Part shown: one piece after another, positions 48,353 through 60,625 of the stretch
How the letters are laid out: each line of letters begins with the position of its first letter
Position numbering within the stretch: the stretch's first letter is position 1
Source: Varanus komodoensis
Taxonomy: Eukaryota; Chordata; Lepidosauria; Squamata; Varanidae
Direction: 5' to 3'
Assembly: GCF_004798865.1 (NCBI RefSeq)
Contig: NW_025335854.1
Coordinates: forward strand, 6,854,170-6,918,169
DNA: 64,000 nt
Program-made: the position numbers and the translations under genes
The notes under the pieces: model-generated
The model's input: the letters and a program-made list of their open reading frames with translations, nothing else
Databases searched by the model: none
What the model was told of the DNA's origin: nothing

Positions 48353-48713
48353 TGTACATTCCTATATCTGTTAGCTGCTTCCTTGTGTTCTTTGCGACCC
48401 ACACATATATAGAGCCTGTTCTCCTGATTATGCCAGTAATCCTGATGATTGACGTCCAGAAATGTTTTTGGACAACAAATATGAAATGAGAATGAGTGCA
48501 TGTTTGGCCATACCTTAATATTTACCATAATTTAACCTATGCATTTTCTATAAATTAGGTGGTGTTGGGTTTATATATCATGCACAAAACCCTGCCAGTT
48601 CTTTATACCAATGCAGAATACTTAAATCCAATTCACCCCCATTTCTCTAATGTTAATCGGGCTTACTTCCCCACCCCCTGCCGATTTTAAAGTTTCAGTC
48701 CTGTACTAGCTCC

Positions 48714-48900
48714 AAGAGCCAGGGTGATGTAGCTGTTAAAATGTTAGACTTGGCCTGGAGAGACCTGGATTCAAATCCATAGAGCTCAGGCCATCCCCGT
48801 CTCTCAGCTTAAACTACCACAGGGTGGTTGTAAGGATAAACAAGAATAACAACAGCTGGGATTCTGAGAGCTGCTTAGACTCACCCAAAGGGTTGAGCAG
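48714..48900 (+). mobile_element. Sauria-type SINE, old copy
   Basis: The tRNA-like head CCAGGGTGATGTAGCTGTTA is followed by GGATTCAAATCC as the B box, TCTCTCAGCTTAAACTACC and ACAGGGTGGTTGTAAGGATA, then AGCTGCTTAGACTC. It is more diverged than the copies at 11411 and 25081 and lacks part of the middle and tail. Confidence 0.65.
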
Positions 48901-49549
48901 ACAAAATGATTCCCCTTGCTAGTTTTTCTTTCTTTAAAAATAAAAAACTTAAATTTGAAGTCAGCAAAGAGAAGCAAAAGCTCCTATATGCTTGTTAATA
49001 TAATATATGATTGCATGGGTCATAATGGATCTCAAATAGATAACATACGAAATTTGAAAATACAGGGCTCCTCGGCCCAGGCCCAGGCCCCATTTCAAGG
49101 GGAAGCAAAAGGGTTAAATTTCCAAGCTGTAGAAGCAGATTGTGTTTTCCTTCTATGATCTGGGCTGACAAGACATCAGTATTCTATTCATCTGTTGGGA
49201 ATTAGGCTGTTAATCCAATCAATGACTCTTGAGTGAGCTGCGGCCTGCCTCCCCACTGGGGAACAATCGGATCAGACGGCAGATTGTTTAAGAGCACCAA
49301 CGCTGTCCCAGTGTCAGGTGGAATTCTTGAGCGTTCCCTGGTGAATTCTGGCTGGGGGGAACTGTCTGAGACCATTTATCCTGCTCTTTAAGTAACCAGG
49401 TACCTGCCTCATCCATACTAAAGTGATAAGCAATTGGAAAAGGCAGAAGGGAGCCTCTGACTGAAATGCTGAAGAAAGGGCTGCAAGGAGTGGATGGCGG
49501 GCTTCTAATTTCAGTCCTGCAGCGTATTATGTATGTTAAAAAAAAGATT

Positions 49550-49680
49550 GCCTTGAAGTGTTTTAATAAATAATAAATAAAGTGCAGAATAGCTGGACAG
49601 TAATTATTTATGCAGTCTTGTATGTTTTAGCCACCTTGAGCATTCTCTTCTGGAATTGGAAGGTGATATATAAATTAGAT
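49550..49680 (+). repeat. Possible retroposon tails
   Basis: TAATAAATAATAAATAAAG at 49564-49582 and CACCTTGAGCATTCTCTTC leading to GATATATAAATT at 49632-49678 look like two decayed LINE/SINE 3' ends. Confidence 0.35.
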
Positions 49681-52039
49681 CATATGCATATTGACAGGTC
49701 TGTATATGTAAAGTAAACCTCCTTGAACAGGAGCAAGCTTTCATAGGACAAGCACAGACCTCTGGCATTTAAGCACATGATTTACTTCTACTGCTGCAGC
49801 TAAGCAGGTCTGAACTCATAAGCTTCCCATGTGACTTACCTGGAAATGACACGTAAGCATCTGTGTGTTTCCAGAGGAAGAGCAGGGTTTATGCATAAGG
49901 ACTGAAGCGCATTCTGTCAGTGCAGTGCAGAAGCCACTGCCATCTGGACAGCCTGCTCTTCTTTTCCCTTGGTTGCATTTGCACACTCCCAAATGAGTCC
50001 TTGGAGAACCGATGCAGTTAAGGAGGCGTGGCTATGTGAGAAAAGGCAGGTAGCATCTGCAAAAAAGCAGGTGGCTGTTCTTACTCACTGCTGCGTGGCA
50101 AAGTCTATATCTGCATTAATTTAAGGAATCCTCCATCCTTCTGTTTCCTGCTACATTTATGCTTTTCAGGTTGGAGAATTAAGGTGGAATAACTGCTTGT
50201 GCATCTTAGGATCAGCAGTACGCTGCATTTCACAGTTTGTGGTCCAACGCGGGTGGAACTGCAAGCCCTTCTACCGTGAACTGGGGGCAAGGGGGTTATT
50301 GCTCCCAGTCCCTTCTCTAAAATGCCTGGCTTTCCCTCTGACCATGGACCTGTTCTGTTCCTGCTGCCTTTTTCTATGCATCCCTCCAGCCAGGCCTTCC
50401 CTTGCTTTGTTTGAAAGAAGGGCTTTGCTTGCATTCAAGCTAATAACTTCAAGCTGCTGTTCTAAACATCCTTTGCTCTGTATTGTGTTGGCCTCCCTGC
50501 CTCCCCTTTCAACATTTGTATAGACTAAGGCCATATAAATAACAACAGTTCTGAAGTTGTGTGTGTTAACTTGTGAGCATTCATCCTTTCTTCCATTTGT
50601 AGTTGTTCATAAGACATTCATTTTCTTTTGGTTCTTACATTTACACCCTTGGGCAGCAGCTGCTTACATGGAAACTAATAGGAAAGCTATGTTGTTTTTA
50701 AGTTGTCCTTAATTTAATGTGATATAGGGCAATAGAAATTTAATATTGCCAACCATCTTTAAAAAGGATGACAGTTTGAGAGCTGCAGTGAACAACTTAT
50801 TGGATGAGCTTCCAAGATCAGTGTAATGCAAGAGCTCAGCCCTGTTATGGACGTAATGACTCCTAGCCTGAAGAAATGTGAAATATAAAATTGTGATCAA
50901 TTAACCATTTTTCCCATATTTCAGTAGTCCTTAGTTCTTGTTGATAGGTACAGCTCCAAATGAGCTACATTTAGGCAGTAATTCATCTTGGAACAGAGTG
51001 GAGTATAAATAACTATGGCAAATATTCCCTCTTCTTGCTTAGTAACTCAAAATGAAACTTAATTATCCTGCTCAATTTCCAAGGGAGAAAAAAAAGATCA
51101 ACTGTTGTCACTCAGTTCCATTTGCTTATTTATAGTTACATTTTTACAGTAGAGCTGGAAATTTCCCCTAGTAGATGCCCAGAGACTATTTATCAGGGTT
51201 ACATATGGAAAGCAGTTTTGCTACTCTTCCGTTTTGTTGTAATATAAAAGAAACGTGATCTGAAAATTTTCTACATCCCAGAAATTTAAGGCAACTCTTG
51301 GAAATTTGTATAATCCCATTCATTTTGTATGATGGTAAAATACTGCCAAAAGAGCTCTGCTTTTGTGTGACTTGCTTCATTGTGAGGCAGTGAGACTTCC
51401 CGTGCATGCTAGTAGAATTAGGTGAAAATCTTATTTCCCTTCAGCTAGAGCAGTAGCACTTACTTTTGTACCTCCTTCTCCTAATGAGTTTTTATGCTGA
51501 AATTTCTTGGGATTAAGAATTAGATTTCCTTCCTCTTGAGTCAAGTACAGTCTCTGTCTGGCACACAGTGCCTGGATACCCATTAGGCACAGTATTCCTT
51601 ACAGTAAAAGCCAAGAACTCCATGCAAACGCTTGGAAATAGTTAGTAGGCACTTTGGCAGGCTCTTCAGGGTCATTGGGTTATAGTTTTGTATTTTGGAA
51701 AATAAAAAATACATATAAAGTTCAAAAACTTTTGAGATGTTTGAGCATTTTGACTAGCATTCAACTTGGTCGGAACTCTGACAATTTTTCTTACGATTCC
51801 AGATTCTTCAGTTAAGAAAACATTTATCTGACACTTAACATTAAAAAAAAAACCTGATACAATATTACAGTGGGGCCTGTGTTAAAGTCTTCAACATGAA
51901 CCCATGTAAAGATGACCATGATCACCCAATATGTCTCTTTATTAATATTACACATTGTGGGATGGAGACTCACTCTTTGCAGATGGTGCTCACTTCTGAG
52001 ATGTTGAGAGAGACATAAACATATCTGACTTCCTCTGTC

Positions 52040-52790
52040 CCAGTGCCTATTTCATAAGAACATGAGAAAAGCCAGGCTGGATCACACCGATGATCTGTCC
52101 AGTCCAGCACTCTGTACGTGCAGTGGCAAACCAGCTGCCCACAGGAGCCCTCGAGCAGGATGGGTGCAAGACCTCCTCCTGGACAAGCTCCTCGGCCACT
52201 GGTGCATGCAGGCAGGCCGCCTCTGGTGAAGGAGGGAGCCCATGGCCAGCAAGGCTAGCAGCCACTGATAGCCTCCTCCCTCAGGGGTCTGTCCACTCCC
52301 CCTTTAAAGCCATCCAGATTGGCGGGCATCACCATTTCCCACGGCAGTGGATTTCATAGCTGAACTATACTTGAGGGAAGACCTTCCTTTGTTCTGTCCT
52401 AAACCTCCCAGCAGTCAGCTTCATGGGATGACCCCAGGTTTGTGTGTTACGGGAGAGGGAGAAAAATGTCTCCCTCTCTACTTCCTTCACATCATGCATT
52501 GCCTGAAACACCTCTATCATGTCTTTCCTTACCTTATTCTAAGCCGAACAGTCCCAGTTGTCATAGTTGCTTCTCACAGGGAAGCTGTTCCAGCTGCTTG
52601 CTCGTTTTTGTTGCCTTCCTCTACTTTTTCCAGTTCAAATGGTGTCCTGTTCGGTTGCAGCAGCCAGAACTAAACACAATATTCCAAGTGCAGTCATACC
52701 TGAGTTCTCTTTTCTACTCCATTCCTAATTGGGTCTGGCATGGAGTTTGCCACAGGCAGCTTTGTGTGGAAGGCCTCAGTCAATAGGGCA
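52040..52790 (-). mobile_element. CR1 LINE, 5'-truncated
   Basis: Minus-strand translation gives AMHDVKEVERETFFSLSRNT, QTWGHPMKLTAGRFRTEQRK and V-F, the conserved C-terminal region of true CR1 (compare VDREKFFSLSHNTRTRGHPM and KL..GRF.TD.RKYFF). It is followed by the CR1 3' UTR ending in the reverse of CATAAGAACATGAGAAAAGC. About 750 bases remain. It ends some 150 bases before the ACBD6 microexon. Confidence 0.85.
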
Positions 52791-52937
52791 CTTGGTTTCC
52801 AGGCTTTTTAGGGCTTTAAAATAGCACTTCCAGTTAGCTATGCTCCCTGCAGCCAGAAAAATAGGCAATACAGTATATGCCTTTTAATGTGTGTGTGTGC
52901 ATGGACACCACTAAATTTTGTTCTCCTCTTTTTCCAG

Positions 52938-52968
52938 GATGATGAAGGCCAAACAGCACTGCATTATG
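52938..52968 (+). CDS. ACBD6: ACBD6 31-nt microexon: start of ankyrin repeat 2
   Basis: A very short coding exon of ten codons plus one base, reading DDEGQTALHY and the first base of an alanine codon. It supplies the G-Q-T-A-L-H-Y turn and the start of helix 1 of the second ankyrin repeat. The acceptor is a strong pyrimidine tract ending TTTTTCCAG and the donor is a consensus G|GTAAGT. The exon enters in phase 0 and leaves in phase 1, so skipping it would shift the frame of the last exon and lose the second repeat and tail. It is too short to stand out as an open frame; it was found by asking for the ACBD6 sequence missing between its neighbours. Those neighbours lie 34.5 kb upstream and 7.4 kb downstream. 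Confidence 0.95.
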
Positions 52969-53112
52969 GTAAGTAGCACTATGTGAACAGAAGCATATGT
53001 ATCTAGCAACCTGCATGACCATGCAGACCAAATTAAGAATACCTAAGATACCCAAGTGGTAGCAGAAACAAAGGGCTCCTTAGGAACTGTATATAATGTT
53101 CAAATCAAATCA

Positions 53113-53370
53113 GGAAAATGTGGCTATCTATCTATTTATTGTATTTATACCCTGCCTTTTTTTCCTTCCAAGGACCCCAAGGCAGCTTACATAATTCATT
53201 TCCTCCTCTCAGTCTTATACTCACAACAACAACCCTGTGAGGTAGGTTGGGATAAGAGTCTGTAACTGGGCCAATGTCATGTTGTGACTGAAGGAAGCTT
53301 TCTCAGTGAAATAACTTAACTTTGAGTCCCAGGCCTTTAATCCTGTTGCAGTACCTGTCTCAAAGAGTAT
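53113..53370 (-). mobile_element. Sauria-type SINE, antisense
   Basis: On the + strand: a tail TCTATTTATTGTATTTATAC, CCTGCCTTTTTTTCCTTCC, CAAGGACCCCAAGGCAGCTT, CACAACAACAACCCTGTGAG and GTAGGTTGGG, then the decayed GTAACTGGGCCAATGTCATG and a remnant of the B-box region (TGAGTCCCAGGCCT). It lies about 150 bases after the microexon donor, opposite to the gene. Confidence 0.75.
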
Positions 53371-55550
53371 AACCACGGCCTGCAAATTACAGCTATGACA
53401 TTTTATTTCCATAGTTGCATTTAAAGTAGAACTTGAGTTTCTCTCCTTTTTCAAAACTAAATTACTCTCAGATTAGATAGTTCAAACAGTTGTGATGTTC
53501 TTTTGACTGAATATTCATCAAATATTGCTTGTTTGTGTTTGTGTGAGGTTTTATAAAGAACCGCACAACTGAGAACTTGCTAGGAGATATGCAGATGTAT
53601 GCAAAATAATGTTCCAAAGGAGAAAACAGTGCCACATTTTCCCATCCCCAATTCAATAAGTATGGAGGAGTAAGGCAGGAGTATGGTTTCCATCAGAAGA
53701 GTTGTTAATTGATCCATGCCTTTTTGACTGAATTCAGTTTCTACTTAAAATAATTAAATGGAAAAATGTATCCCAGGAACCCAGCCGAACATTCTATTAT
53801 TTGATATCCACTGAGTGCATCTATTTTTGTTATCCATTCAGTAAAGTCCAGTGTCATTAATACGAACAGGGGGTGCCTATTTGTAAATCAACAAGCATCA
53901 GCTTGGGATCTTATCATTTCAATTGAGTGTTTGTGTCACTGCATCATCTTTTCTCCATTACTTTCTTGGCCTGAAAGTGTGCAGCTCCAGTAGCACTAGT
54001 CAAACATTGCTTGAAGTCATTAGTTCAGTTAGTCATTGTGGCTTGCTGAAACCTTCATTTACCTGAAAATCCTTATTTATTTATTACTTAAACTGCATAA
54101 TAAAGTCATTAATTGCAACAGAGACTTCACGGTAGGCTAAACCATTTCTCTGTGAGCATTTTTCCGTCTTTGCTGCAGCTATACAACAAACCAAGGAGTT
54201 AACAAAATCCCTTTGAGTAAAGATGGTGAAGTAGAACCCGAGTTTATCTATCTTTTTATGAGGGCGTTTGGCCTGACAGCTGTCCTTGCCTCAGCAGCTC
54301 TCATGATTACAGAAAGTGTCAAACTGCATCCTTAGACGGGTTATAAATCCTGGTTCATTCTGATTAAACACAGGTCAGAGCCATTCAGAGGTTAAGTGAA
54401 GGACAGCTCCCCAGTACGTTACTCTCAAATGGGCTGCCTAAAACACCCCACCCCGTCTCCTGGTTCCTGGTGCCCGTGTTGCTGTGTGGTCAGCACTAGC
54501 ACTGTGTCTTTGAAAAGGCCAGGATGTGTGTGGTCTCCCTTGTGAATAGCCTGTTAGCCTTATATTCCCTTGTCAAGCCCCCCCCCCCCGCCCCTTCCTT
54601 GCACGCGTGCACACTTGTTCCCTTCAGGGAATGCTCAGATGATTGCCTCGGCCTCTCCCAGAGGAAATCAGCGTTTCTCCTTGGACTTGAAGCCACATGA
54701 CCGTAGAGTAGGCTGGCGTTCTGTATTCTCCTGGGTTCTCTCTTCCTTGTTGAAACACCATCTGCGCTGCTTTTTTACAACTGTGGCAGGGCAGTGGGAG
54801 GGGATGCCAGCAAGAAAATAAATAATAAAAGGAGAAATCCATCATGAAAACCCTGAGGATTAATGGACTGTGCTGAATGAAGGCAAACTGTGCTGAATGA
54901 AAATTCATCTTCACCTGTGCCTGTGTCAGGACTGCCTCGCTGGCACTTGACAAATAGAGGTTCCCAGGGAGTGTCATAAATCCAGCAGCTGTTCTGATCT
55001 CAAGGGACAACTCTGCAGTCTTTAGGGGTAGGCCGATATCCTCCTGGGTTTCCCTTGCAGTGGCAACACATTGTCTCCTTTAAGATTTGTTCCTTGGAAT
55101 TGCAAAATCCACAGTCCACATGGCACCTCCTTAGTAGCATGCTCTCCATTTGGAGAGGACTTCTAGTGTCCTTATTGTAAATGTAAGCAGACTACTATCA
55201 AATAAAGTAGTCTCTGGCCCCAGCTGACTTACTGTGGAAGCTCCTGTTGAAAGATAATGACAGCTAGAGACTGGATTCATTCCTGCCTGTGGGTTTCAGC
55301 ATAAAAATTGTAATAGTAAAATCTTTTTTTTAAAATGCTGGCATTCTTTGTAAAGATTCCTTTACAAACCATTGGACTAAGTTATTGTGTTTTTCTAGTA
55401 CTTAGAACAAAACGTGTTTAATATTTATCCTTTTCATTCCTTTTTTTGCTGTGATCTGGACCAAAAGAGTTTTTAAAAAGTGTGCTATTAACTCACAGCT
55501 TTACTGATTTAAAGAATACCTTCCCTGATTAACTAAGGCTTTGCAGTTCT

Positions 55551-55600
55551 TCAGAGTAAGTCCCATTGGATACAGTTCCAAGTAAATATGTGTAGGTTCA
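55551..55600. repeat. Short dispersed repeat, GAGTAAGTCCCATTGG type
   Basis: TCAGAGTAAGTCCCATTGGA followed by CAAGTAAATATGTGTAGGTT is the inverse form of the repeat at 16034 and 48295. Confidence 0.5.
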
Positions 55601-57389
55601 AAGTGAGCTTTTTTAAAAGTTGTATATTTCTTCCTTAATGGGATAATCTGTACCTTAATTAATGTTGTGAGTCGTAAAGACTCCTATTAGTTTAGAGGTC
55701 TGTTTATCACTGATACAGTGATTCCAAGATGCTTTACAATTTAATCATTTTCTTTTCACAAATCAGTGAATTAGGTCATTTTACTTAAATTTGTATTAGA
55801 CTAAAACTGAGGCGTTCAGGGAGAATTTGCAGAGGAACATGGCTTCTGTCCATGGGAGAATAGATGGCCGAATCATGGGATGTATGAGGAATGTGATAGA
55901 GGGTGAAAATCTGAAAGATTTTCATGATTCAACATCCTGAATTCCAGTTAATTAACCTTACACTGGCAGTAGCTTGGGGTGGTGCAAGTCAAGCCAGCTT
56001 GTGGACTGCTGTCTCTAAGATGGAGGACTGTTTGTCCATTTTTTAACTTCTGATGAAATTTGTGCAAAGAAGCACCCACAAACTGCAGAGTGCTTGCACA
56101 ATTCATGAAGAATCTGCCAATTTGTGCCAATTAGCTGATTCTCTGCACATATCACACAAGTGCAATGTGCATTCCTTCGTTCATCGCCAAAGAGGTCTAC
56201 CTGGTTTTGATTGTCTTGGTGCTCAAGAAGTGCTCTTGGAACAGGGAAGCTGCATCCAGATCGACGCACAAGGACGATGGGGCACAATCCAAGGCACAGG
56301 ACTGGCCTGCGAGACCCTGCAGAGCTGGTTTGAGACCCGTCACCAGCCTTGGCTGACAGTGCCAGGCTAGAGAGACAAATAGTCTTGCTTACTATAAGGC
56401 CACTCCTAAAATGCTAAAAAGGTTCTTTTGAATAATCTCCATCCACACCAGTGTCCTGTTTTAATTAAACTTGTGCTTCCTCTCCCCCTTGTGCCAGCTG
56501 AGGAAGGCAACAAAACATTCAAGATACTTTCTAATTACTACACCTAATTACAGAAAGAAGTACACTAATGTGTTGATCTGAAATATAATTAAAAACAGTA
56601 ATTAGTGTTCAGCAGAGAGGCTTCTTGAAGGTAGAGATCCCCCTGGAAATTTCAGTGGCGGATGTACTTTAGGGCACATCTTTTGGCCACATCTGATGCA
56701 TCTGATGCATCCAAACTATGCGCAGTACATGTGCTATTGCATTCAGGCTGCGTTAGCCCTGGTTCCATTATATTTTTTTACCTATATAGGTAGTATGGCG
56801 AGGGGAAAGGCAGAGGGAGAGAAAGGTTAAAAAGGGGATATTGCTGAAGGCAGTGATCTTCAAGCAAGGGTAGTTCCGCTGCTACCCTGAATCAGTCTGA
56901 AAATATAGTGGATCTGCATGTGAACTCTGAAACAACCTTTCCTCTAGTAATCACTGGAAAGAGGGAAGATACTGTGTGCACAGCTTTTGCTTATGTTTTG
57001 GAAATAAAACTTAAACCATACTTGTTTTGTTTCCCCTCATGTAGGCTAACAATGGAATGGGAATGAAGCATGATTTAGTGTTGCTGGACATAATTTGTAA
57101 CATGGTTACAAAGACCTGAAGGCAGCAATAAGCAAGTTTTAGCCACTTTTTAAAATTGTTGCCCTGTTCCTACAATGGATAATTTATTGGCTGTTGTACA
57201 TTATATAAATCACCATAGTGGAGATGGACTGTTTGCTTGAAGTGTGCTGTCTCATAAGGTTTAACCCCCGTGGTATACTTGGGGCTTGTGATAGCCTGCA
57301 TTAAGAGAGAATTATTTGAATTGACTCAGTTATAGAAATATTTTGTGATTTTCCTAACTATTTAAAAACAGTTAAAGTTAAAAGAAGCT

Positions 57390-57452
57390 TTTATGTAAGC
57401 CGTCCTGAGGCTATGCGATGGGACGGCATATAAAAATTCTAAATAAAGAAAG
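57390..57452 (+). mobile_element. LINE 3' tail fragment
   Basis: TGTAAGCCGTCCTGAGGCTA, GATGGGACGGCATATAAAAA and TTCTAAATAAAGAAAG form the sense version of the GCCGCC...GGGCGG...TATAAA terminus seen inverted at 264 and 20417. Confidence 0.65.
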
Positions 57453-57546
57453 CATTAATCTTGTTTTCCTGGAATTGAAAATCCACATGAAGTAAGAAGA
57501 CCAGGTAAATGAAAACTATGCCCACCATAACATTTCAAATAATCTC

Positions 57547-57563
57547 AAACAAACAAACAAACA
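57547..57563. repeat. (CAAA)n microsatellite
   Basis: Four CAAA units. Confidence 0.8.
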
Positions 57564-60377
57564 ATACCATGGCACAGAAACAATCTGAAATCTTACTTGG
57601 CAGGCAGATGGTAAGAAAGCACTATTTGAGATGCTTCTTGCATGACTTTCCATACCTGAGTATTGGTAGCCAAGCAGTGGAAGCTCCCTGCAGTGCGGGT
57701 CTCAGGAGGGTCACCCTGTACTGTTCTCCAAGTCCTGCTTTTCCACAGAACGTCTCCAGTCACTCCTGCTGACTTCTAATTTCTGCTGTACACTGCAGGT
57801 CTCTGGTACAAGAATTGCATTGAATTGCACTGCTCTCCCCTTCAAATAAAATAAGGAAGAATAGTAACACCATGCTTTACCGCAAATAAATGTGGTTCCA
57901 TTCTTTATTGGCTTTGTGGATCATTGAAACATAGATCATTGGCCTAGTTTTCAGATGAGGAATTGGTGCAGGGAGGTAAAATGTGAACAACCCTGTTTTC
58001 ACACTTCAAAGCTCCTGGAGCCCCTAAAATGTCCACTGTATTGCTTAATGAAGGTTTCTTGTCAGGTCATAATGAGGGAGAGCAGCATGTGACTTTACAC
58101 TTTTCCAGTTAGATTTATAATTCTATGAAGCGTGAAGGAGAGCTGCAGTACAATAATCTAGGGTTCCCGTTCTCATCCCCGCTGCAGCCCGTGGTGCCGC
58201 CTAAAAATCTGAATTGGAGAGTTTCCCACCAGAGCAGATGTTGAGGGGATGTGGGATGGGATCATTCCTGTCAGTGACACAACATAATGCCCAGCCTCGC
58301 ACAACACGAGCCATTGTGCTTCCTTGCACAGGGTGGTCTGTTGTGTCATCCAAACCCTGTTGTGGCTTTTCAGCATGGTGTTTTTGATTTTTAGAAAGCA
58401 TGATAAACAGGCCTGTCCTATGATTTCCATGCTTCACCATGTTTCTGATTGTCTGAACCCAGCATTGTGGTTTCCACAGTCCTGATGTGCAGCAACCGTA
58501 AAGTCCCCGGGAAAGAGTGGCAGCTGCTGCAAGAGCTGCTCTAACCATCCATCACTGCATGGGATCGAATTTAAGGCATGGTGGCTAATGAGATACAGGG
58601 GGCAGTGGGAGGACTGAGCAAGGAGGGTGGAAGCCGTGCTGGCATAGAAACCACTTAATTTTCTGGCATATTCAGGTAGAAAACCACTCACCGTGGAAAG
58701 CATGCTTGTTGTGATATCTGATATTTGAATTCAGCCCCCATGTTCAGGTCTTTCTGTCTTTCTTGAAGGTAACTTCGGGACCACAGAAATTCTATATTAT
58801 TTGGCTTGAGTTAACTTATACTATGTACTGCCAATAAGGCAAATTCTGGTCTGTGATATTATTTCTGCCTCTCATCACCTTCTTTAGCAAAGTACTTACT
58901 GCATTGCTATTTTAAGAAGAGAGAGAATAGCATCATATTAATCACCTCTACAGGAAAAGTGCAGTTGGAGCTACAGTTCCTTGTGAAAATAAATTAGTAG
59001 TAATGTTCATGTCTGAATTTCCATAAAAGATCCAGTAAGAACCAGGTCCTGCATGGCACGGTTCAGTATGTATTACTCCTCCTCGGACCATTGCAGTATT
59101 GTTAGGAGGGAGAGATTGCATGGAAAGTAATTTCAGTGGTCTGAATTCAAAGACAGGCTAACTTCAAGAAGTTCACAGAAGGAAAGTCCCATTCCCCATC
59201 CTTTGTTTTGCTGCAGTCTGGGACCCCAAAAAATGATCTCTGAGGAAGCCCATCTTAGTGATAGCTGGCAGGGAGCAACCAGAAGGAGATACGGATAGGC
59301 AACAAACTGATGGAAGAAGAGCATTACGTGAGCTATTGATAGTTGCTAATGGCAGGTGACGGCACCTGTCCCCCACATCCCTGCCCAAGTTCTGGAATCC
59401 CTTTGGTTCCATGAACCTTTACGAATGCATCATCCATAAAATTAGGAGCTCCGACTATAGCTAGGACTATGGCAGTTGTGAAGAAATCTGCATATATGCA
59501 AACAACTTGAAAGTACTTCAGGTTAACATTACAGCAGTTCTACACACTCTGCTAGGGCTTTGGGAAGGTCTTGAATTCCCAGCCGCTATTGCTTAGGTTG
59601 TTCCCTCAGTGTTGTGAGTTAATAGTGGGGGCTGCATTGGATCAGAAGCTTCTGTTTCGTAGCAATAGCTTTGTCTTGGGGGCGGCGGGGGCGGGGAGTC
59701 CTGCTCCTTTAGCCTAAGGAGGATCTGGCTTCTGGTGCAGGGCAGAGTGTTCTTGCCCTCCCTTGAAATACATTACATCCTGAAATGTCTTTCTACAATT
59801 TGTCTTTTTACAGGAGCGAACCCAAGGAACTTGTGTTCATGATCTGGAAAAATAATTCCATTTTTTAAGATTACTCAAAAGTCAGGAAATGCCAAAGTCA
59901 AGGTTACAGGGTCTCATGTTTTCTTTGAAAGGTTATGATTTAAATTTAATATCTTGCATTTCTTCCATCCTCCTCTTTCGTTTCGGGAAGCTATGCTTTC
60001 CTGACTAGCTCTGAGGTAATTTTGCTGTAATATCTTTAGTTAATAGCAGGGATGCAGCAATGTTCTTGAAGGCTCAGCTCAGCTCTGCTAGTTGGCTTTT
60101 ATCTTGTTCTAAGATTCAGAACTTTCTGTTCTTTACCTCTCTAGTAATAAATCAAGACCCAAGCAATCAGCCTTTATTAAATGCTGCCACAACCAAAATG
60201 GTGGTTCGTAGCATGTCAGTGGAAGGGGGAATATCAGTCTTGAACAAAATTCTCTTCAGCTCTTCCAGCTTCCTTGCCCTGCTTGGCTGTCAGGCTGAAA
60301 TTCCAAAAGATGTCACTTGTCCCATGTGGCGTAATCACTTGATCGTAACGTAATCACTCTGCCATTTTCCCCTCTAG

Positions 60378-60532
60378 CTTCCACCTGTGAGTTTTCCGAC
60401 ATTGTGGAACTGCTGCTGAAATCTGGAGCTGACCCCACTCTTCGGGACACAGAGGGGTACCTGCCTGAGGAGGTGACGGACTGTAGAGTAATCACCTCCA
60501 TGCTGCAGGAACACACAGCTGGCAAAGCATAA
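60378..60532 (+). CDS. ACBD6: ACBD6 terminal coding exon: ankyrin repeat 2 and C-terminus
   Basis: The final coding exon. Its first two bases complete the split alanine codon, then 50 residues run from STCEFSDIVELLLKSGADPT through LRDTEGYLPEEVTD to the end MLQEHTAGKA and a TAA stop. It completes ankyrin repeat 2 (D-I-V-E-L-L-L-K-S-G-A-D-P) and carries the short helical tail, whose T-x-G-K-A ending matches my memory of mammalian ACBD6. The acceptor is TTTTCCCCTCTAG. The 3' UTR follows directly and is short. With the three upstream exons this gives the C-terminal 126 residues of a protein of about 280 in mammals. No frameshift or internal stop is present, so the gene looks functional here. Confidence 0.96.
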
Positions 60533-60625
60533 CCCGAAGGCCAAGGAAGGTGCAGGCAGACCCAGCGCAGCGCTCTCGGCTCGAACAACACGGCAATAAA
60601 ATTATCCTTCTCCCACATCATCAGT
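60533..60625 (+). promoter_or_regulatory. ACBD6: ACBD6 3' UTR with poly(A) signal
   Basis: The stop codon is followed 62 bases later by a perfect AATAAA at 60595-60600. Cleavage would be expected 10-30 bases downstream, and T-rich then TG-containing sequence (TATGCATGATACATGG, from about 60623) could act as the downstream element. The 3' UTR would then be under about 100 nt. The hexamer and its place are seen; its use is inferred. Confidence 0.75.

Larger units (their letters stand above)
18444..52937 (+). other. ACBD6: ACBD6 intron, 34.5 kb
   Basis: This is the largest intron in the window and carries most of the mobile elements: CR1 ends (18775-18940 plus, 52040-52790 minus), CR1/L2-group LINE pieces (20417, 23013, 28788, 31300, 38190), a Bov-B end (22815), SINEs (25081, 48714), hAT elements (28080, 34201), a mariner remnant (29498) and several MITE fragments. 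In the long stretches 18950-20400, 24300-24980, 25300-28070, 29720-31290, 32000-34190, 34430-38180, 39490-42360, 43310-44750, 44820-45650, 45720-48290, 48910-49540 and 49690-52030 I see no gene and no repeat I can name. Open frames there are short and show no family signature. Confidence 0.85.
52969..60377 (+). other. ACBD6: ACBD6 intron, 7.4 kb
   Basis: Runs from a consensus GTAAGT donor to CCCCTCTAG. It holds an antisense Sauria SINE (53113-53370), a short repeat of the GAGTAAGTCCCATT type (55551-55600), a LINE 3' tail (57390-57450) and a CAAA run (57547-57563). In 53380-55540, 55610-57380 and 57570-60370 I recognise nothing further. Confidence 0.8.
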
